Shown: in pieces, positions 1 to 8,404 of the stretch
Position numbering within the stretch: the stretch's first letter is position 1
How the letters are laid out: every line of letters begins with the position of its first letter
Assembly: GCA_023954375.1 (NCBI GenBank)
Contig: JAMLIC010000021.1
Location: forward strand, 90,736-154,735
From: Planctomycetota bacterium
GTDB lineage: Bacteria > Planctomycetota > J058
Direction of reading: 5' to 3'
DNA: 64,000 bases
Notes under the pieces: model-generated
Told to the model about the DNA's origin: nothing
Seen by the model: only the letters and a program-made list of their open reading frames with translations
Database searches by the model: none
Position numbers and translations under genes: made by a program

Positions 1-142
1 GTTCGACCTCCGCGGCCCAGGCCGCCTCGACCTCGCCCTCGGGCTCCCCGTCCAGGCTCGCCAGGAGGTCGGCCGCCAGGGCGGCGCGCTCCTTGATCGG
101 GAGCCGCAGGGCGCGCTCGCGGAGGTCGTCAGCGTGGATCAC
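1..142 (-). CDS. Addiction-module component (antitoxin-like), partial
   Basis: The frame starts at GTG 142, one base after the methyltransferase stop codon (146-144), and runs off the left edge, so only about the first 47 residues are present. They read as an amphipathic segment with ALRLPIKERAALAADLLASL followed by a D-G-E-P-E acidic stretch and a W-A-A-E motif. That matches the small 'putative addiction module component' family, which has LP-x2-ER-x2-LA-x2-LL-x-SLD followed by W-x2-E. Members usually sit beside a RelE/ParE-type toxin, which here would lie beyond the window. The one-base spacing suggests translational coupling to the upstream gene. The family match is by eye and the C-terminus is not visible. 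Confidence 0.6.
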   Translation of the reverse strand, partial: MIHADDLRERALRLPIKERAALAADLLASLDGEPEGEVEAAWAAEVE

Positions 143-143
143 G

Positions 144-983
144 TCACGATGGTAACGCCGGACTCGGCGCCTCGCGAGGGTCCGGCCAGCCGGGGTCGAG
201 GGGCTGGCTGAGCGCGTAGAGGAGCACGGCCGCGGCGGCCGCCACGTTGAGCGAGTCGACGCCCGGGGCGAGCGGGATCGTGACCTCCTCGTCGGCCAGC
301 GCGAGGAGCGACGGCCGGAGGCCCTGGTCCTCGTGGCCGAGCAGCAAGACGACGTGGTCGGGGCGGACGAGGCGCGGCAGCGGCGTGGCGCCGGCCGAGA
401 GCGTGGCCGCGAGCACGCGCCGCCCGGCCGCGCGGAGGCCCGCGACCTCGGCCTCGAGGTCGTCCGTCACGGCGAGCGGCTGGGCGAACACGTGGCCCAT
501 GGCCGCGCGCACGGCGCGCGGCGCGAACGGGTCGGCGCCCTTCGCATCGAGGAGCAGCAGGTCGGCGGCGAAGGCCCTGCAGTCGCGCACGAGCGCGCCC
601 ACGTTCACCGGGTCGCCGAGGCCCTGCGCGGCGACGATCGTCGTGCGCGGGCGGTCGGGCGGGGGGAGCGGCACGGGCCCCGGCGCCGGGCGGCGGGCGA
701 GGGCGACGCAGCCGCGGTGGAGGTCGACCCCGGTGATCGTGAGGAGCAGGTCGGGCGGCGCGACGAGGACGGGCAGGCCGGGGCGGAGGTGGGGGCGCAG
801 GCGCTCGAGGCGGGTCGGGGTCGTGAGCACCGACTCGACCTCGAACGCGCTCTCGAGCAGGCGCACGACGGCCGTCTCGCCCTCGACGACGAAGCGCCCC
901 GGGTCGCGCCCGGGGTCGCGGGCGCGGGCCTTGAGGTCGCGGTAGGGCGAGACGCGCGGGTCGTCGGGGTCGGTGACGGTCAC
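144..983 (-). CDS. SpoU/TrmH-family RNA 2'-O-methyltransferase
   Basis: This 279-residue protein should transfer a methyl group from SAM to a ribose 2'-OH in tRNA or rRNA. All three SpoU (SPOUT, alpha/beta-knot) motifs are visible. Motif 1 has N127-x-G129-x3-R133 in GDPVNVGALVRDCRAF. Motif 2 is LLLGHEDQGL. Motif 3 is IPLAPGVDSLNVAAAAA, where the knot binds SAM. An N-terminal substrate-binding part of about 100 residues precedes them (FVVEGETAVVRLLES), as in TsnR/RlmB-like enzymes. The GTG start at 983 overlaps the stop of the upstream HEAT protein as GTGA, which argues against the longer upstream open frame. The exact target nucleotide cannot be assigned. Confidence 0.88.
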   Translation of the reverse strand: MTVTDPDDPRVSPYRDLKARARDPGRDPGRFVVEGETAVVRLLESAFEVESVLTTPTRLERLRPHLRPGLPVLVAPPDLLLTITGVDLHRGCVALARRPAPGPVPLPPPDRPRTTIVAAQGLGDPVNVGALVRDCRAFAADLLLLDAKGADPFAPRAVRAAMGHVFAQPLAVTDDLEAEVAGLRAAGRRVLAATLSAGATPLPRLVRPDHVVLLLGHEDQGLRPSLLALADEEVTIPLAPGVDSLNVAAAAAVLLYALSQPLDPGWPDPREAPSPALPS

Positions 984-3493
984 TCGGCCTCGCGCAGGCG
1001 ATGGAGGACCCACTCCAGGAGCATCGCCGTCGGCCCGTCCTCCCGCTCCGCCCTCCTGCGGGCCTCGAGCGCGGCGCGGTGGGGAGCGAGCGCGTCGGAG
1101 TCGAGCTTGCGGAGGGCGTTGGCGGCCCACCGGCGGAGCTCGGGGTGACGCGACGAGAGCGCCGACACCAGGTCAGCGGCGACGGGTCCCGCGCGCGGTC
1201 CTGCCTCGAGCAGGAGGCCGAGCGCGAGCCGGCACGCGTCGTAGTCCCGCCCCTCGCTGGCGCCGCGGCCGACGGCGCCGAGCGCGCCGGGGAGGTCGAG
1301 CCAGTCGGGCCCGAAGGCGCGGAGGGCCTCGAGCACGGCGACGGTCGGGAGCGGCCAGGCCGGATCGGTGAGCGCGTCCTCGAGCGCCCGGCCGAGCGCG
1401 GGGCGGTGCTGGGCGACGAGGCCCTCGCGCCAGCCCTGCCGGTCCTCGCAGAGGAGGAGCGCCAGGGCCGCCCGGGCGCGCAGGTCGGGCCGAGGGCCGT
1501 CGAGCGCCGCCACGAGGACCTCGCGCGCGGCGGGGACGGCGAGCGCCGGGTAGGCGCGCAGGACCGTGAGCGCCGCGGGCGCGAGCGCGGGGTCCCGGGT
1601 CGCGTGGGCGAGCGCCTGCGCGGCGTGATGGCGGGCTTCGCCCGGGGCGACGCCGGCCAGGTCGGCCAGGGTCGCGACGATCGCGGGGCGGAGCGACGAG
1701 TCGCCCTCGTCCAGGGCGCGCGCGAGCGGCAGCACGGCCTCGCCCGCCCAGGCGGTGCGGGTCCGTCCGAGCGCCGCGAGCGCGGCGCGCGCCCGGGGCG
1801 CGCCGGCCGCCACCTCGTCCGTCAGCGCAGCCAGGCCGTCGGCGCGGTGGCTGGCGAGGGCGTTCGTGGCGGCCTGGACGACCGGCCGCGCCGGATCGTC
1901 GACGAGCGAGACGAGCAGGTCGAGCGCCCAGGCGTCCGCCTGCCGGTGGCTCGACGCCAGCGCCTCGGCGGCGCGCTCGCGGACCTGGTCATCGCCGTGG
2001 CGCGCGGCGCGCACGAGCAGGGGCGGCGGGACATCGCGGTCGAACAGCACCCAGAGGACCGCAGCCCTTCCATCGAGCTCCGGATCGTCGAGCAGCGCGT
2101 CGAGGTGGGCGCGCGCCGGCTCCACGACGTGCTCGGCGCGAAGGAGAATCCCGACGCCGCTGGGCAGGCGGGCCAGCGCCAGGACGCGGGGCGTGAGGGA
2201 GGGGTCCAGCTCACCTCGCTTCCAGAGCCGCTCGAGCGCGTTCGCCGCGACGTCGACCTCGTCGTCGAAGGCGAGCGCCACGAGCTCATCGCGGTCGGGC
2301 TCGCCGCCAAGGTCGTCGAGGAGCCGCGTCAGGCGGGTCGGGTCCTCGAGGGGCCAGGTGTCCAGGTGCTCCGCCAAGAAGAGGCGCAGGAACGCGCGCC
2401 GGAGCGGCCGCGCTGCGGGGCCGAGCCCCGGAAGGGCGTCGAGCGCGTCGAGGCGGACGTCCCGGTTCGGGTGGAGCAGGGCGCGCTCGATCGCCGGGAG
2501 CGCGGACGCGGCCGCCGGGCCGAGCCGCCCGAGCAGGTCGGCGGCGAGCTCGCGCCGCAGCGGCGAGGGATCCTGGAGCCGCGCCGCCAGGATCGGCGCG
2601 GCAGCGGCGTCGGCGGGGCCGAGGCGGCGGAGGAGTCCCCAGGCCGGGTCCGGCCCTGGTCGGAGCGCGTCGAGGAGCGGGTCGACGAGGTACGCGGGAG
2701 GCGGGCGTCCGCCGAGGACGGCCAGCGCGGCCAGCGCCAGGGTGGCGAGGGCCGGCAGGGCCCGGGGAAGCGGCAGGTGGCGCGAGCGAGCGTCACGCCG
2801 GCGGCCGGCGAGCACGCAGGCGGCCAGGGCCAGGGCGTCGAGCGCGGCGGCGAACAGGACGGCGCGGGCCGGGACCTGCTGCGGATACTCCTGATCGTAG
2901 GAGAAGGCGGTCGCGCAGGGCCTGGGCGCCCCGGCGCCCGTGGGCAGCGCCCAGGCCGCGTCCGCCGGTCGTGGCCCGAGCCTGGCGCTGCGCTCGACGG
3001 AGACCGCGCCCGCCCCGGCGGTCACGGCCACGATCGGCACGAGCGCGCCGCCGAGCACCACGCCGAGGACGAGGCCGCGCCAGCCGAAGCCGCCCGCCAG
3101 GGGCGCCACGAGGGCGAACGGCGCCGCCCGGGCGAGGACCGCGCGCAGGGTCGCTGGATCGAGGGCGGCCTGCCACACCGCGAGGTAGGCGTCGTCGTAC
3201 GCGCCGGCCACGCCGCCCGTCACCAGGAGGCGCGCGACGAACCCGACCTGCACCGCCGCGACGAGGACGCCGACGACCCCCAGGCCCGCGCACCACACGA
3301 GCGCCGCCCAGGGGCGGCCGTGGCGGGCGGCGCGCTCGCCCAGCGCCAGCGGCCCGGCCAGGAGCCCGAGCGCCGCGCCGAGGAGCACGTCGACAGGGAC
3401 GACGTCGCCCTCGCTCAGGCCGACGAGCGCGCCCGCGGCGGCCAGGAGGACGGCCCCGAGCAGCGAGCGCGCGACGACGAGCCCGAGGCTCAC
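980..3493 (-). CDS. HEAT-repeat membrane protein (paralogue 1)
   Basis: This 837-residue protein has two parts. The first ~250 residues hold several hydrophobic segments (for example GAALGLLAGPLALGERAA and LVWCAGLGVVGVLVAAVQ), so it is a polytopic inner-membrane protein. The rest is a tandem array of HEAT-like helical repeats, roughly every 30-40 residues, with recurring L-G-x2-A-A-x-ALP and D-x-R-x-A-A patterns. Such solenoids are protein-binding scaffolds, and no catalytic motif is visible. The membrane part is strikingly like that of the gene at 4546-7395, so the two are tandem duplicates separated by a RING-like gene. GTG start at 3493 has GAGGAG upstream. The stop overlaps the methyltransferase start. 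Specific function unknown. Confidence 0.8.
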   Translation of the reverse strand: MSLGLVVARSLLGAVLLAAAGALVGLSEGDVVPVDVLLGAALGLLAGPLALGERAARHGRPWAALVWCAGLGVVGVLVAAVQVGFVARLLVTGGVAGAYDDAYLAVWQAALDPATLRAVLARAAPFALVAPLAGGFGWRGLVLGVVLGGALVPIVAVTAGAGAVSVERSARLGPRPADAAWALPTGAGAPRPCATAFSYDQEYPQQVPARAVLFAAALDALALAACVLAGRRRDARSRHLPLPRALPALATLALAALAVLGGRPPPAYLVDPLLDALRPGPDPAWGLLRRLGPADAAAAPILAARLQDPSPLRRELAADLLGRLGPAAASALPAIERALLHPNRDVRLDALDALPGLGPAARPLRRAFLRLFLAEHLDTWPLEDPTRLTRLLDDLGGEPDRDELVALAFDDEVDVAANALERLWKRGELDPSLTPRVLALARLPSGVGILLRAEHVVEPARAHLDALLDDPELDGRAAVLWVLFDRDVPPPLLVRAARHGDDQVRERAAEALASSHRQADAWALDLLVSLVDDPARPVVQAATNALASHRADGLAALTDEVAAGAPRARAALAALGRTRTAWAGEAVLPLARALDEGDSSLRPAIVATLADLAGVAPGEARHHAAQALAHATRDPALAPAALTVLRAYPALAVPAAREVLVAALDGPRPDLRARAALALLLCEDRQGWREGLVAQHRPALGRALEDALTDPAWPLPTVAVLEALRAFGPDWLDLPGALGAVGRGASEGRDYDACRLALGLLLEAGPRAGPVAADLVSALSSRHPELRRWAANALRKLDSDALAPHRAALEARRRAEREDGPTAMLLEWVLHRLREAE

Positions 3494-3596
3494 CGGCCGC
3501 GCTCCTCGCGACGGACCAGGGGTGCATGCACGACGGGGTCCAGCACGGTCGTCAGCGTACAGGCGGTCGGTCCACAGGAGGAGGGGACGAGGGCGG

Positions 3597-4526
3597 CTAC
3601 CCCGCCCGGTCCTTCTTCCCCGCGCCCCGCGCCAGCCGCCCGACGACCGTCTCGCCCTCGCCGCCGCCGTCGTCGGCGACGTCGGCGCGCCCCAGCGCGG
3701 CGACCTCGCTCGCCAGCGCCCCGGCGAGCTCCGCCGCCGCGAGCGTCACGAACTGGAGGACGAACGGCCAGCGCAGGAGCGCCACGGCGGCGACGGCCAC
3801 GAGCGCGACGACCTTCGGCACGGCCATGGGGTCCCAGGGCGGAAACGGCTGCGAGGCGATCAGCCACTGGAGGAGGCCGACGCACAGGGCGAGGTTCACG
3901 CCGCCGGAGACGAGCGACTGGCTGCAGCTCGCCGACGCGTTCTGCTGGACGGCCACGGCCTCGTCCCAGGCGAAGCGCAGGACCCCCTGGCCCCGCTCGC
4001 CCCCGCGCAGGCGGCGCACGACGCGCGGGGGGAAGAGCGCGGCCGCCAGCAGGAGGCGCAGGGCGCGGCGGCGCAGGGCGAGGCCCCCGACCTGGCGCGC
4101 GGTCGTGCCCCCGCAGCCGTAGACGGCGCAGCCGCCGTAGTGGGCCCTGCACTCGTCCCAGCACTCGCGGTGGTAGAGGGCCCCGCAACCAGTGCGCTCG
4201 CAGCCGACGACGTCGGCCCGCGCGGCGTCCTTGCAGTAGGGGCAGGCGAGCGCGGCGCGCAGGCGCGCGCGGTCGACCCGCAGCCGGGCGGCCGTCCGGC
4301 AGAGCGGCCGGACGAGGGCGACGTGCGCCGCGCCGACCGCGAGCCACAGGCCCAGGCTCGAGCCGAGCGTCGCCGCCGCGACGCCGCCGGCGACCGCCGA
4401 CACCCCCAGCGCGGCCAGGTCGCCTGCGGCGGCCGGCGCGTCGTCGACGGGCCGGCGGCGCACGGTCACCCGCACCACGCCGGGCGGCTTGCGGGGCCCC
4501 TGCGGCGGCTCGGCCTCGTCGGTCAC
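3597..4526 (-). CDS. RING-like zinc-finger membrane protein
   Basis: This 309-residue protein starts at GTG 4526. It has two hydrophobic segments near the N-terminus (AALGVSAVAGGVAAATLG and LWLAVGAAHVALVRPL). A cysteine-rich finger near residues 94-140 then reads CPYC, VGCERTGC, LYHRECW, then Cys-rich GGCAVYGC. Two further membrane segments follow (LALCVGLLQWLIAS; VVALVAVAAVALL). The C-x2-C...C-x4-C...H-x2-C-W...C-x4-C spacing is that of prokaryotic RING/treble-clef fingers. Two other genes in this window (24671 and 52154) carry the same finger. It lies between two paralogous HEAT membrane proteins on the same strand, so a shared membrane complex is plausible but not shown. No enzymatic motif is visible. 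Confidence 0.75.
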   Translation of the reverse strand: MTDEAEPPQGPRKPPGVVRVTVRRRPVDDAPAAAGDLAALGVSAVAGGVAAATLGSSLGLWLAVGAAHVALVRPLCRTAARLRVDRARLRAALACPYCKDAARADVVGCERTGCGALYHRECWDECRAHYGGCAVYGCGGTTARQVGGLALRRRALRLLLAAALFPPRVVRRLRGGERGQGVLRFAWDEAVAVQQNASASCSQSLVSGGVNLALCVGLLQWLIASQPFPPWDPMAVPKVVALVAVAAVALLRWPFVLQFVTLAAAELAGALASEVAALGRADVADDGGGEGETVVGRLARGAGKKDRAG

Positions 4527-4545
4527 GATCGCACTCTACCGGCGT

Positions 4546-7395
4546 CTACGGAGCCTCGCCCAGCCGCCGAAGGAGGCCGCGCAGGAGGGCGGCCGCCTGG
4601 GGGTCCTCCTCGCGGTGGCCCCTCGCCTGGAGGGTGTCGCGCAGCGGGAGGCAGTCGGCGCGGTCGAGGCGGTCCAGCGCGACGATCGCCTCGCGCCGCA
4701 CGGCCGGCTCGGGGTCGTCGAGCGCGGCCGCGAGGTCGTCGAGCGCCGCCGCGGCGCGGGGCCCCTCGCGGCGGAGGAGCGAGGCCGCGAGGAGGCGCGC
4801 GTCGGGCGAGCCGACGCGCAGGGCGCGGCCCACGGCGGCGATCGCCCCGGGGGCGTCGAGGCCGATCGCGTCGAGGGCGCGCAGCGCCGGTCGCGCGTCG
4901 CCGCTGGCCGCGACGGCGCGGGCGAGCGCCGGGACCGCCTCGCGCGCCGGCGGGCCGATCGCGGCGAGCGCCATGCAAGCCTCGGGGCGCGGCAGGGCGT
5001 CGGCGAGCGCAGCGATCACGCGCGGCAGGTCGGCGTCGAGCACGCGCAGCCCGCGGCCGCCGCGCGTGCGCGTCGGCCCGCCCGCGTGGACGAGCGTGAC
5101 GGCCGCCCGCGCGCGCACCTCGGGCGAGCGCGCGTCGAGGGCCGCGAGCAGCGCGTCCCGCACGCGCGGCGCCTCGTCGGTCGACGCGAACGACCCCAGC
5201 GCCGCGAGCGCCTCGACGGCGAGGGCCTCGTCTTCCGAGAGCGTGGCGGCGAGGAGCGCGTCGAGCACCTCGCCCCGCGTGGTCGCGTCGTCGACGCCGC
5301 CCACGAGCCTCCCGAGCGCGCGGGCGCTGGCCAGGCGCAGGTCGGGCGGGCCGTCGGCGAGGGCGCGCACGAGCGCCGGGACGGCGCCCTGGCCGTGGAC
5401 GCCCAGCTCGCCCAGGAGCGCCGCGGCGGGCAGGGCGACGGGCCCGCGCGCGTCGAGCGCGGCGGCGAGCGGGTCCGCCGCGAGGGCGTACTGGGAGCGG
5501 AGCGCGCGGGCGGCCGCGTCGTGGACGCGCGCGTCGGGGTCGGCGAGGAGGGCGAGAAGGAGGCCCGGGGCGAAGGGCGAGCGGCCCGCGGGGTATCGGA
5601 GGTCCAGCGCCTCCGCCACGCTCCGGCGCACCCCCGGGTCGGGGTGGGCCGCGAGCCGCTCGAACACGTCCGTCAGGTCGCCCGGGAGCGGGGCGCGCAG
5701 GAGGAGCAGGATCGGGTCGTCGCCGTCGAGGTCGGACTGCGCCGCCCGCTCGCGCAGGAGCGCCACCGCGGGTCGGTGGTGCCAGGCCAGGGCCTGGATC
5801 GCCGCCTCGACGGCCACCCCCCGGCGCGCGACCTCGTAGAACCGCGCGGCGTCGTCGGGCTGCAGGTCCGCGCGCCCGACGAGCTCCCTCAGCGCCCCCG
5901 CCACGACCGTGTCGTCGCGGTCGTCGAGGAAGGCCAGGAGGTCCACGCGGCCGACTTCGCCCTGGCCCAGCCGCTGGAGGAGGGCGTCGACGGCGACGTG
6001 GAGCGGGACCTCGTCCGCCCTCCAGGACCACCGGTTCCGGGGGTCGGAGACGAAGCGCTGCGCCAGCCGCGTCCGGAGCAGGGCGGGGGTCAGCGGCCGA
6101 GCCGCCGGCCCCAGGGCGGCGATCGCGTCCAGGACGGCCCGGGCGACCTCGGGCTCGTCCCGGAGCGCCTCGCCGAGCGCCGGGAGCGCCTCGACCGCCG
6201 CCGGGGGGCCGATCCGGGCCAGGAGCGTCGCGGCGAACCGGCGTCGCTGCGCGCTGGCCGGGTCGGCGAGCTTCTGCGCCAGCGGGCCCACCGCGCCCGC
6301 GTCGTCGGGCCCGAGGCGGTGGAGCAGCCCCTCGGCCAGGCCGCGGCGCTGATCGTCGTCGACCAGGTCGACGAGCGGCCCGACCAGGAACGCCGGCGGC
6401 GGCCGGTGGCCCAGGATCGAGAGCGCGGCGATCGCTCCCACGGCGAGGGCGGGCAGCGCGCGGGCGAGCGGCAGCCGGCGGGAGGGGCGGTCCGCTGACG
6501 ACGCGGCGCTGCGGTGAGCGAAGAGATCGGCCAGGAGCGCCGTCGCCGCGAGCGCGAGCGCGTCGAGCCGCACGGCGGAGAGCACCAGGCCCACCAGCGG
6601 CGCCTTCCATGGAAGCGAAAGCCCAATGCGCGCTGCCTGGACCCACTGGCCATCGTGCCCCTCGAACTCCGGCCAGACCGCCCGGGCACCGGTCGGCAGG
6701 CCCCAGGCCGCGCCGTGGCCGGGCAGGAGCACGGCCGGGGCGACCAGCGGATCGCTCGCCCAGCCGAGCAGCGCCCGGAGGGGCAGCGCCAGGACGACCG
6801 CGCCCACCAGCAGCCCTCTCCACCCCCACAGCCCCGCGAGGACCGGCAGGAGCGCGAACGGCAGCGCGCGGAGCGCGACCACGGGGAGCGTCGACGGGTC
6901 GAGCGCGGCGACCCACACGTCGGCGTAGGACGCCGCGTGCGCGCCGGCCGTCGTCCCGGTCGCCCACACGCGCGCGGCGAAGCCCGCCTGCACGGCGCCG
7001 GCGAGCACGCCGGCGACCGCCAGCCCGGCGCACCACACGAGGGCGGCCCACGGGCGGCCGAGGCGCGCCGCGCGCTCGCCGAGCGCGAGCGGCCCGGCGA
7101 GGAGGCCCAGCGCGGCGCCGAGGAGCACGTCGGCCGGCTCGACCTCGCCGAACGCCTGGCGACTCGCGATCCCGGCGGCGATCGCGAGCAGCACGGCGCC
7201 CACGGCCGCGCGCCGGACGACGACGCGGCGCGTGTCGGTCACGACGACGGGCGGCGGCGGCTCGGCTCTCCTGACGCGACGGCGCACCGGCGCATTGTGC
7301 CCGTCGTCGCGCCTGGATTCGACCGCGCCCTCGACCACCCACGCGCGCGAGCGCGGGGGACCGCGGGCGGACGGAGTCGCGGGCGAGGGCTCCAC
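4546..7395 (-). CDS. HEAT-repeat membrane protein (paralogue 2)
   Basis: This 949-residue protein starts at GTG 7395. A downstream GTG about 35 codons in, before RRRVRRAEPPPP, is an alternative, because the first ~35 residues look unconserved. From about residue 55 it has a membrane domain nearly identical to paralogue 1; both carry DVLLGAALGLLAGPLALGER. Then come more than 15 HEAT-like repeats (LRLASARALGRLVGG, VRRSVAEALDLR and others). It is presumably an inner-membrane protein with a large soluble scaffold. It is about 110 residues longer than its paralogue, with a charged, proline-rich N-terminal extension. The stop is 20 bp from the RING-like gene start, so these genes form a minus-strand run. 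No catalytic residues are recognised. Confidence 0.78.
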   Translation of the reverse strand: MEPSPATPSARGPPRSRAWVVEGAVESRRDDGHNAPVRRRVRRAEPPPPVVVTDTRRVVVRRAAVGAVLLAIAAGIASRQAFGEVEPADVLLGAALGLLAGPLALGERAARLGRPWAALVWCAGLAVAGVLAGAVQAGFAARVWATGTTAGAHAASYADVWVAALDPSTLPVVALRALPFALLPVLAGLWGWRGLLVGAVVLALPLRALLGWASDPLVAPAVLLPGHGAAWGLPTGARAVWPEFEGHDGQWVQAARIGLSLPWKAPLVGLVLSAVRLDALALAATALLADLFAHRSAASSADRPSRRLPLARALPALAVGAIAALSILGHRPPPAFLVGPLVDLVDDDQRRGLAEGLLHRLGPDDAGAVGPLAQKLADPASAQRRRFAATLLARIGPPAAVEALPALGEALRDEPEVARAVLDAIAALGPAARPLTPALLRTRLAQRFVSDPRNRWSWRADEVPLHVAVDALLQRLGQGEVGRVDLLAFLDDRDDTVVAGALRELVGRADLQPDDAARFYEVARRGVAVEAAIQALAWHHRPAVALLRERAAQSDLDGDDPILLLLRAPLPGDLTDVFERLAAHPDPGVRRSVAEALDLRYPAGRSPFAPGLLLALLADPDARVHDAAARALRSQYALAADPLAAALDARGPVALPAAALLGELGVHGQGAVPALVRALADGPPDLRLASARALGRLVGGVDDATTRGEVLDALLAATLSEDEALAVEALAALGSFASTDEAPRVRDALLAALDARSPEVRARAAVTLVHAGGPTRTRGGRGLRVLDADLPRVIAALADALPRPEACMALAAIGPPAREAVPALARAVAASGDARPALRALDAIGLDAPGAIAAVGRALRVGSPDARLLAASLLRREGPRAAAALDDLAAALDDPEPAVRREAIVALDRLDRADCLPLRDTLQARGHREEDPQAAALLRGLLRRLGEAP

Positions 7396-7431
7396 GCACC
7401 CTTCACCCGCGACCCCGGCCCCGAGTTCCCG

Positions 7432-8313
7432 TCAGCGCCGCGCCAGCCGCCCGGCCTGGAAGTCGGCGAACGCCTGCCGGATCTCGTCGGCCGTGTTCAT
7501 CACGAACGGCCCGTAGCCGACGACCGGCTCGCCCAGCGGCGCGCCCGTGAGGAGGAGCGCGGTCGTGTCCTCGAGGACGTCGAGGCGCAAGGCGTCGCCC
7601 TGCTGGGCGAGCACGGCCAGCTCGGCCGGGGCCAGCTCGTCCGTGCCGTTCAGGCGCACGCGCCCGCGCAGCGCGAGCACGACCGCCGTGTGCCCGTCGG
7701 GCAGGTCGAGGTCCACCGCGCGGCCGGCGCGCAGGCGCAGGTCGTGCACGCCGACCGGGCTGAACGTCTCCGCCGGCCCCCTCGCGCCCAGGAGGTCGCC
7801 CGCGATCACGCGCGCCTGGCCGGCGTCGCCGGGCAGGGCCACCGTCGGGATCTCGCTCGCGCGGATCGCCCGGTAGCGCGGCGGGGTCAGCTTCAGCCGC
7901 GCCGGCAGGTTCACCCAGAGCTGCACCATCTCGAAGGTCCCGCCCGTCCGCGTGAACTCGGCCCCATGGAACTCCTCGTGCACGACCCCGGCGCCCGCCG
8001 TCATCCACTGCACGTCGCCCGCGCCGATCCGGCCGGTCGCGCCGGTCGAGTCGCGGTGCTCGACCTCGCCCTGGTAGGCGATCGTGACCGTCTCGAAGCC
8101 GCGGTGCGGGTGCTCGCCGACGCCGCGCGGACGCGCGGCCGGCGCGAACTCGCGCGGCGCGGCGTGGTCGAGGAGCAGGAAGGGGCTCACCGCCGCCGGC
8201 GCCTCGTCGTACGAGAGCAGCGTCCGCACGTGGAACCCGTCGCCGACCCAGTGCGGCGGCACCCCGCGCCGGACCTGCAGGACCCGCTTGACCGTCTTCG
8301 TCGTCGACCTCAT
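7432..8313 (-). CDS. Pirin-family bicupin protein
   Basis: This is a 293-residue, full-length pirin. It has two cupin barrels; the N-terminal one carries the usual metal ligands H68 and H70 (GEHPHRGFETVTI) and H112 and E114 (GVVHEEFHG). These match the iron site of human pirin and the quercetinase-active bacterial YhhW. The C-terminal half holds the family's closing motif GYGPFVMNT. Pirins are cytoplasmic. Some are quercetin 2,3-dioxygenases and others are redox or regulatory proteins, so the substrate here is unknown. ATG 8313 is preceded by GAGAGGAGG. A LysR gene lies upstream on the same strand, and a dyad like the one upstream of that LysR lies 73 bp before this start. Confidence 0.9.
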   Translation of the reverse strand: MRSTTKTVKRVLQVRRGVPPHWVGDGFHVRTLLSYDEAPAAVSPFLLLDHAAPREFAPAARPRGVGEHPHRGFETVTIAYQGEVEHRDSTGATGRIGAGDVQWMTAGAGVVHEEFHGAEFTRTGGTFEMVQLWVNLPARLKLTPPRYRAIRASEIPTVALPGDAGQARVIAGDLLGARGPAETFSPVGVHDLRLRAGRAVDLDLPDGHTAVVLALRGRVRLNGTDELAPAELAVLAQQGDALRLDVLEDTTALLLTGAPLGEPVVGYGPFVMNTADEIRQAFADFQAGRLARR

Positions 8314-8385
8314 GGCTGCCTCCTCTCGAGCACGAGGATAGGCCCTGGCCGTCGTCCCGATTAGCCGCCCGCCGCGGCACGCACC

Positions 8386-8401
8386 GTTCCGCCCGTGGGA
8401 C
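8386..8401. promoter_or_regulatory. Dyad GTTCC-N6-GGGAC upstream of pirin
   Basis: This interrupted inverted repeat reads GTTCCGCCCGTGGGAC, followed by GG. It lies just after the LysR stop and 73 bp before the pirin start. A near-identical dyad sits at 9303-9318 upstream of the LysR gene. The shared form GTYCC-N6-GGGAC-GG suggests one operator used twice. LysR regulators commonly bind interrupted dyads, so the neighbouring regulator is the obvious candidate. This is inferred from position and similarity only. Confidence 0.35.
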
Positions 8402-8404
8402 GGT

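Noticed and set aside
1001..5839. Very long + strand open frame (over 1600 codons) opposite the HEAT proteins
   Set aside because: It is Arg/Gly/Glu/Ala-rich low-complexity sequence produced by the antisense of GC-rich genes; no domain, and real genes on the minus strand explain the region.
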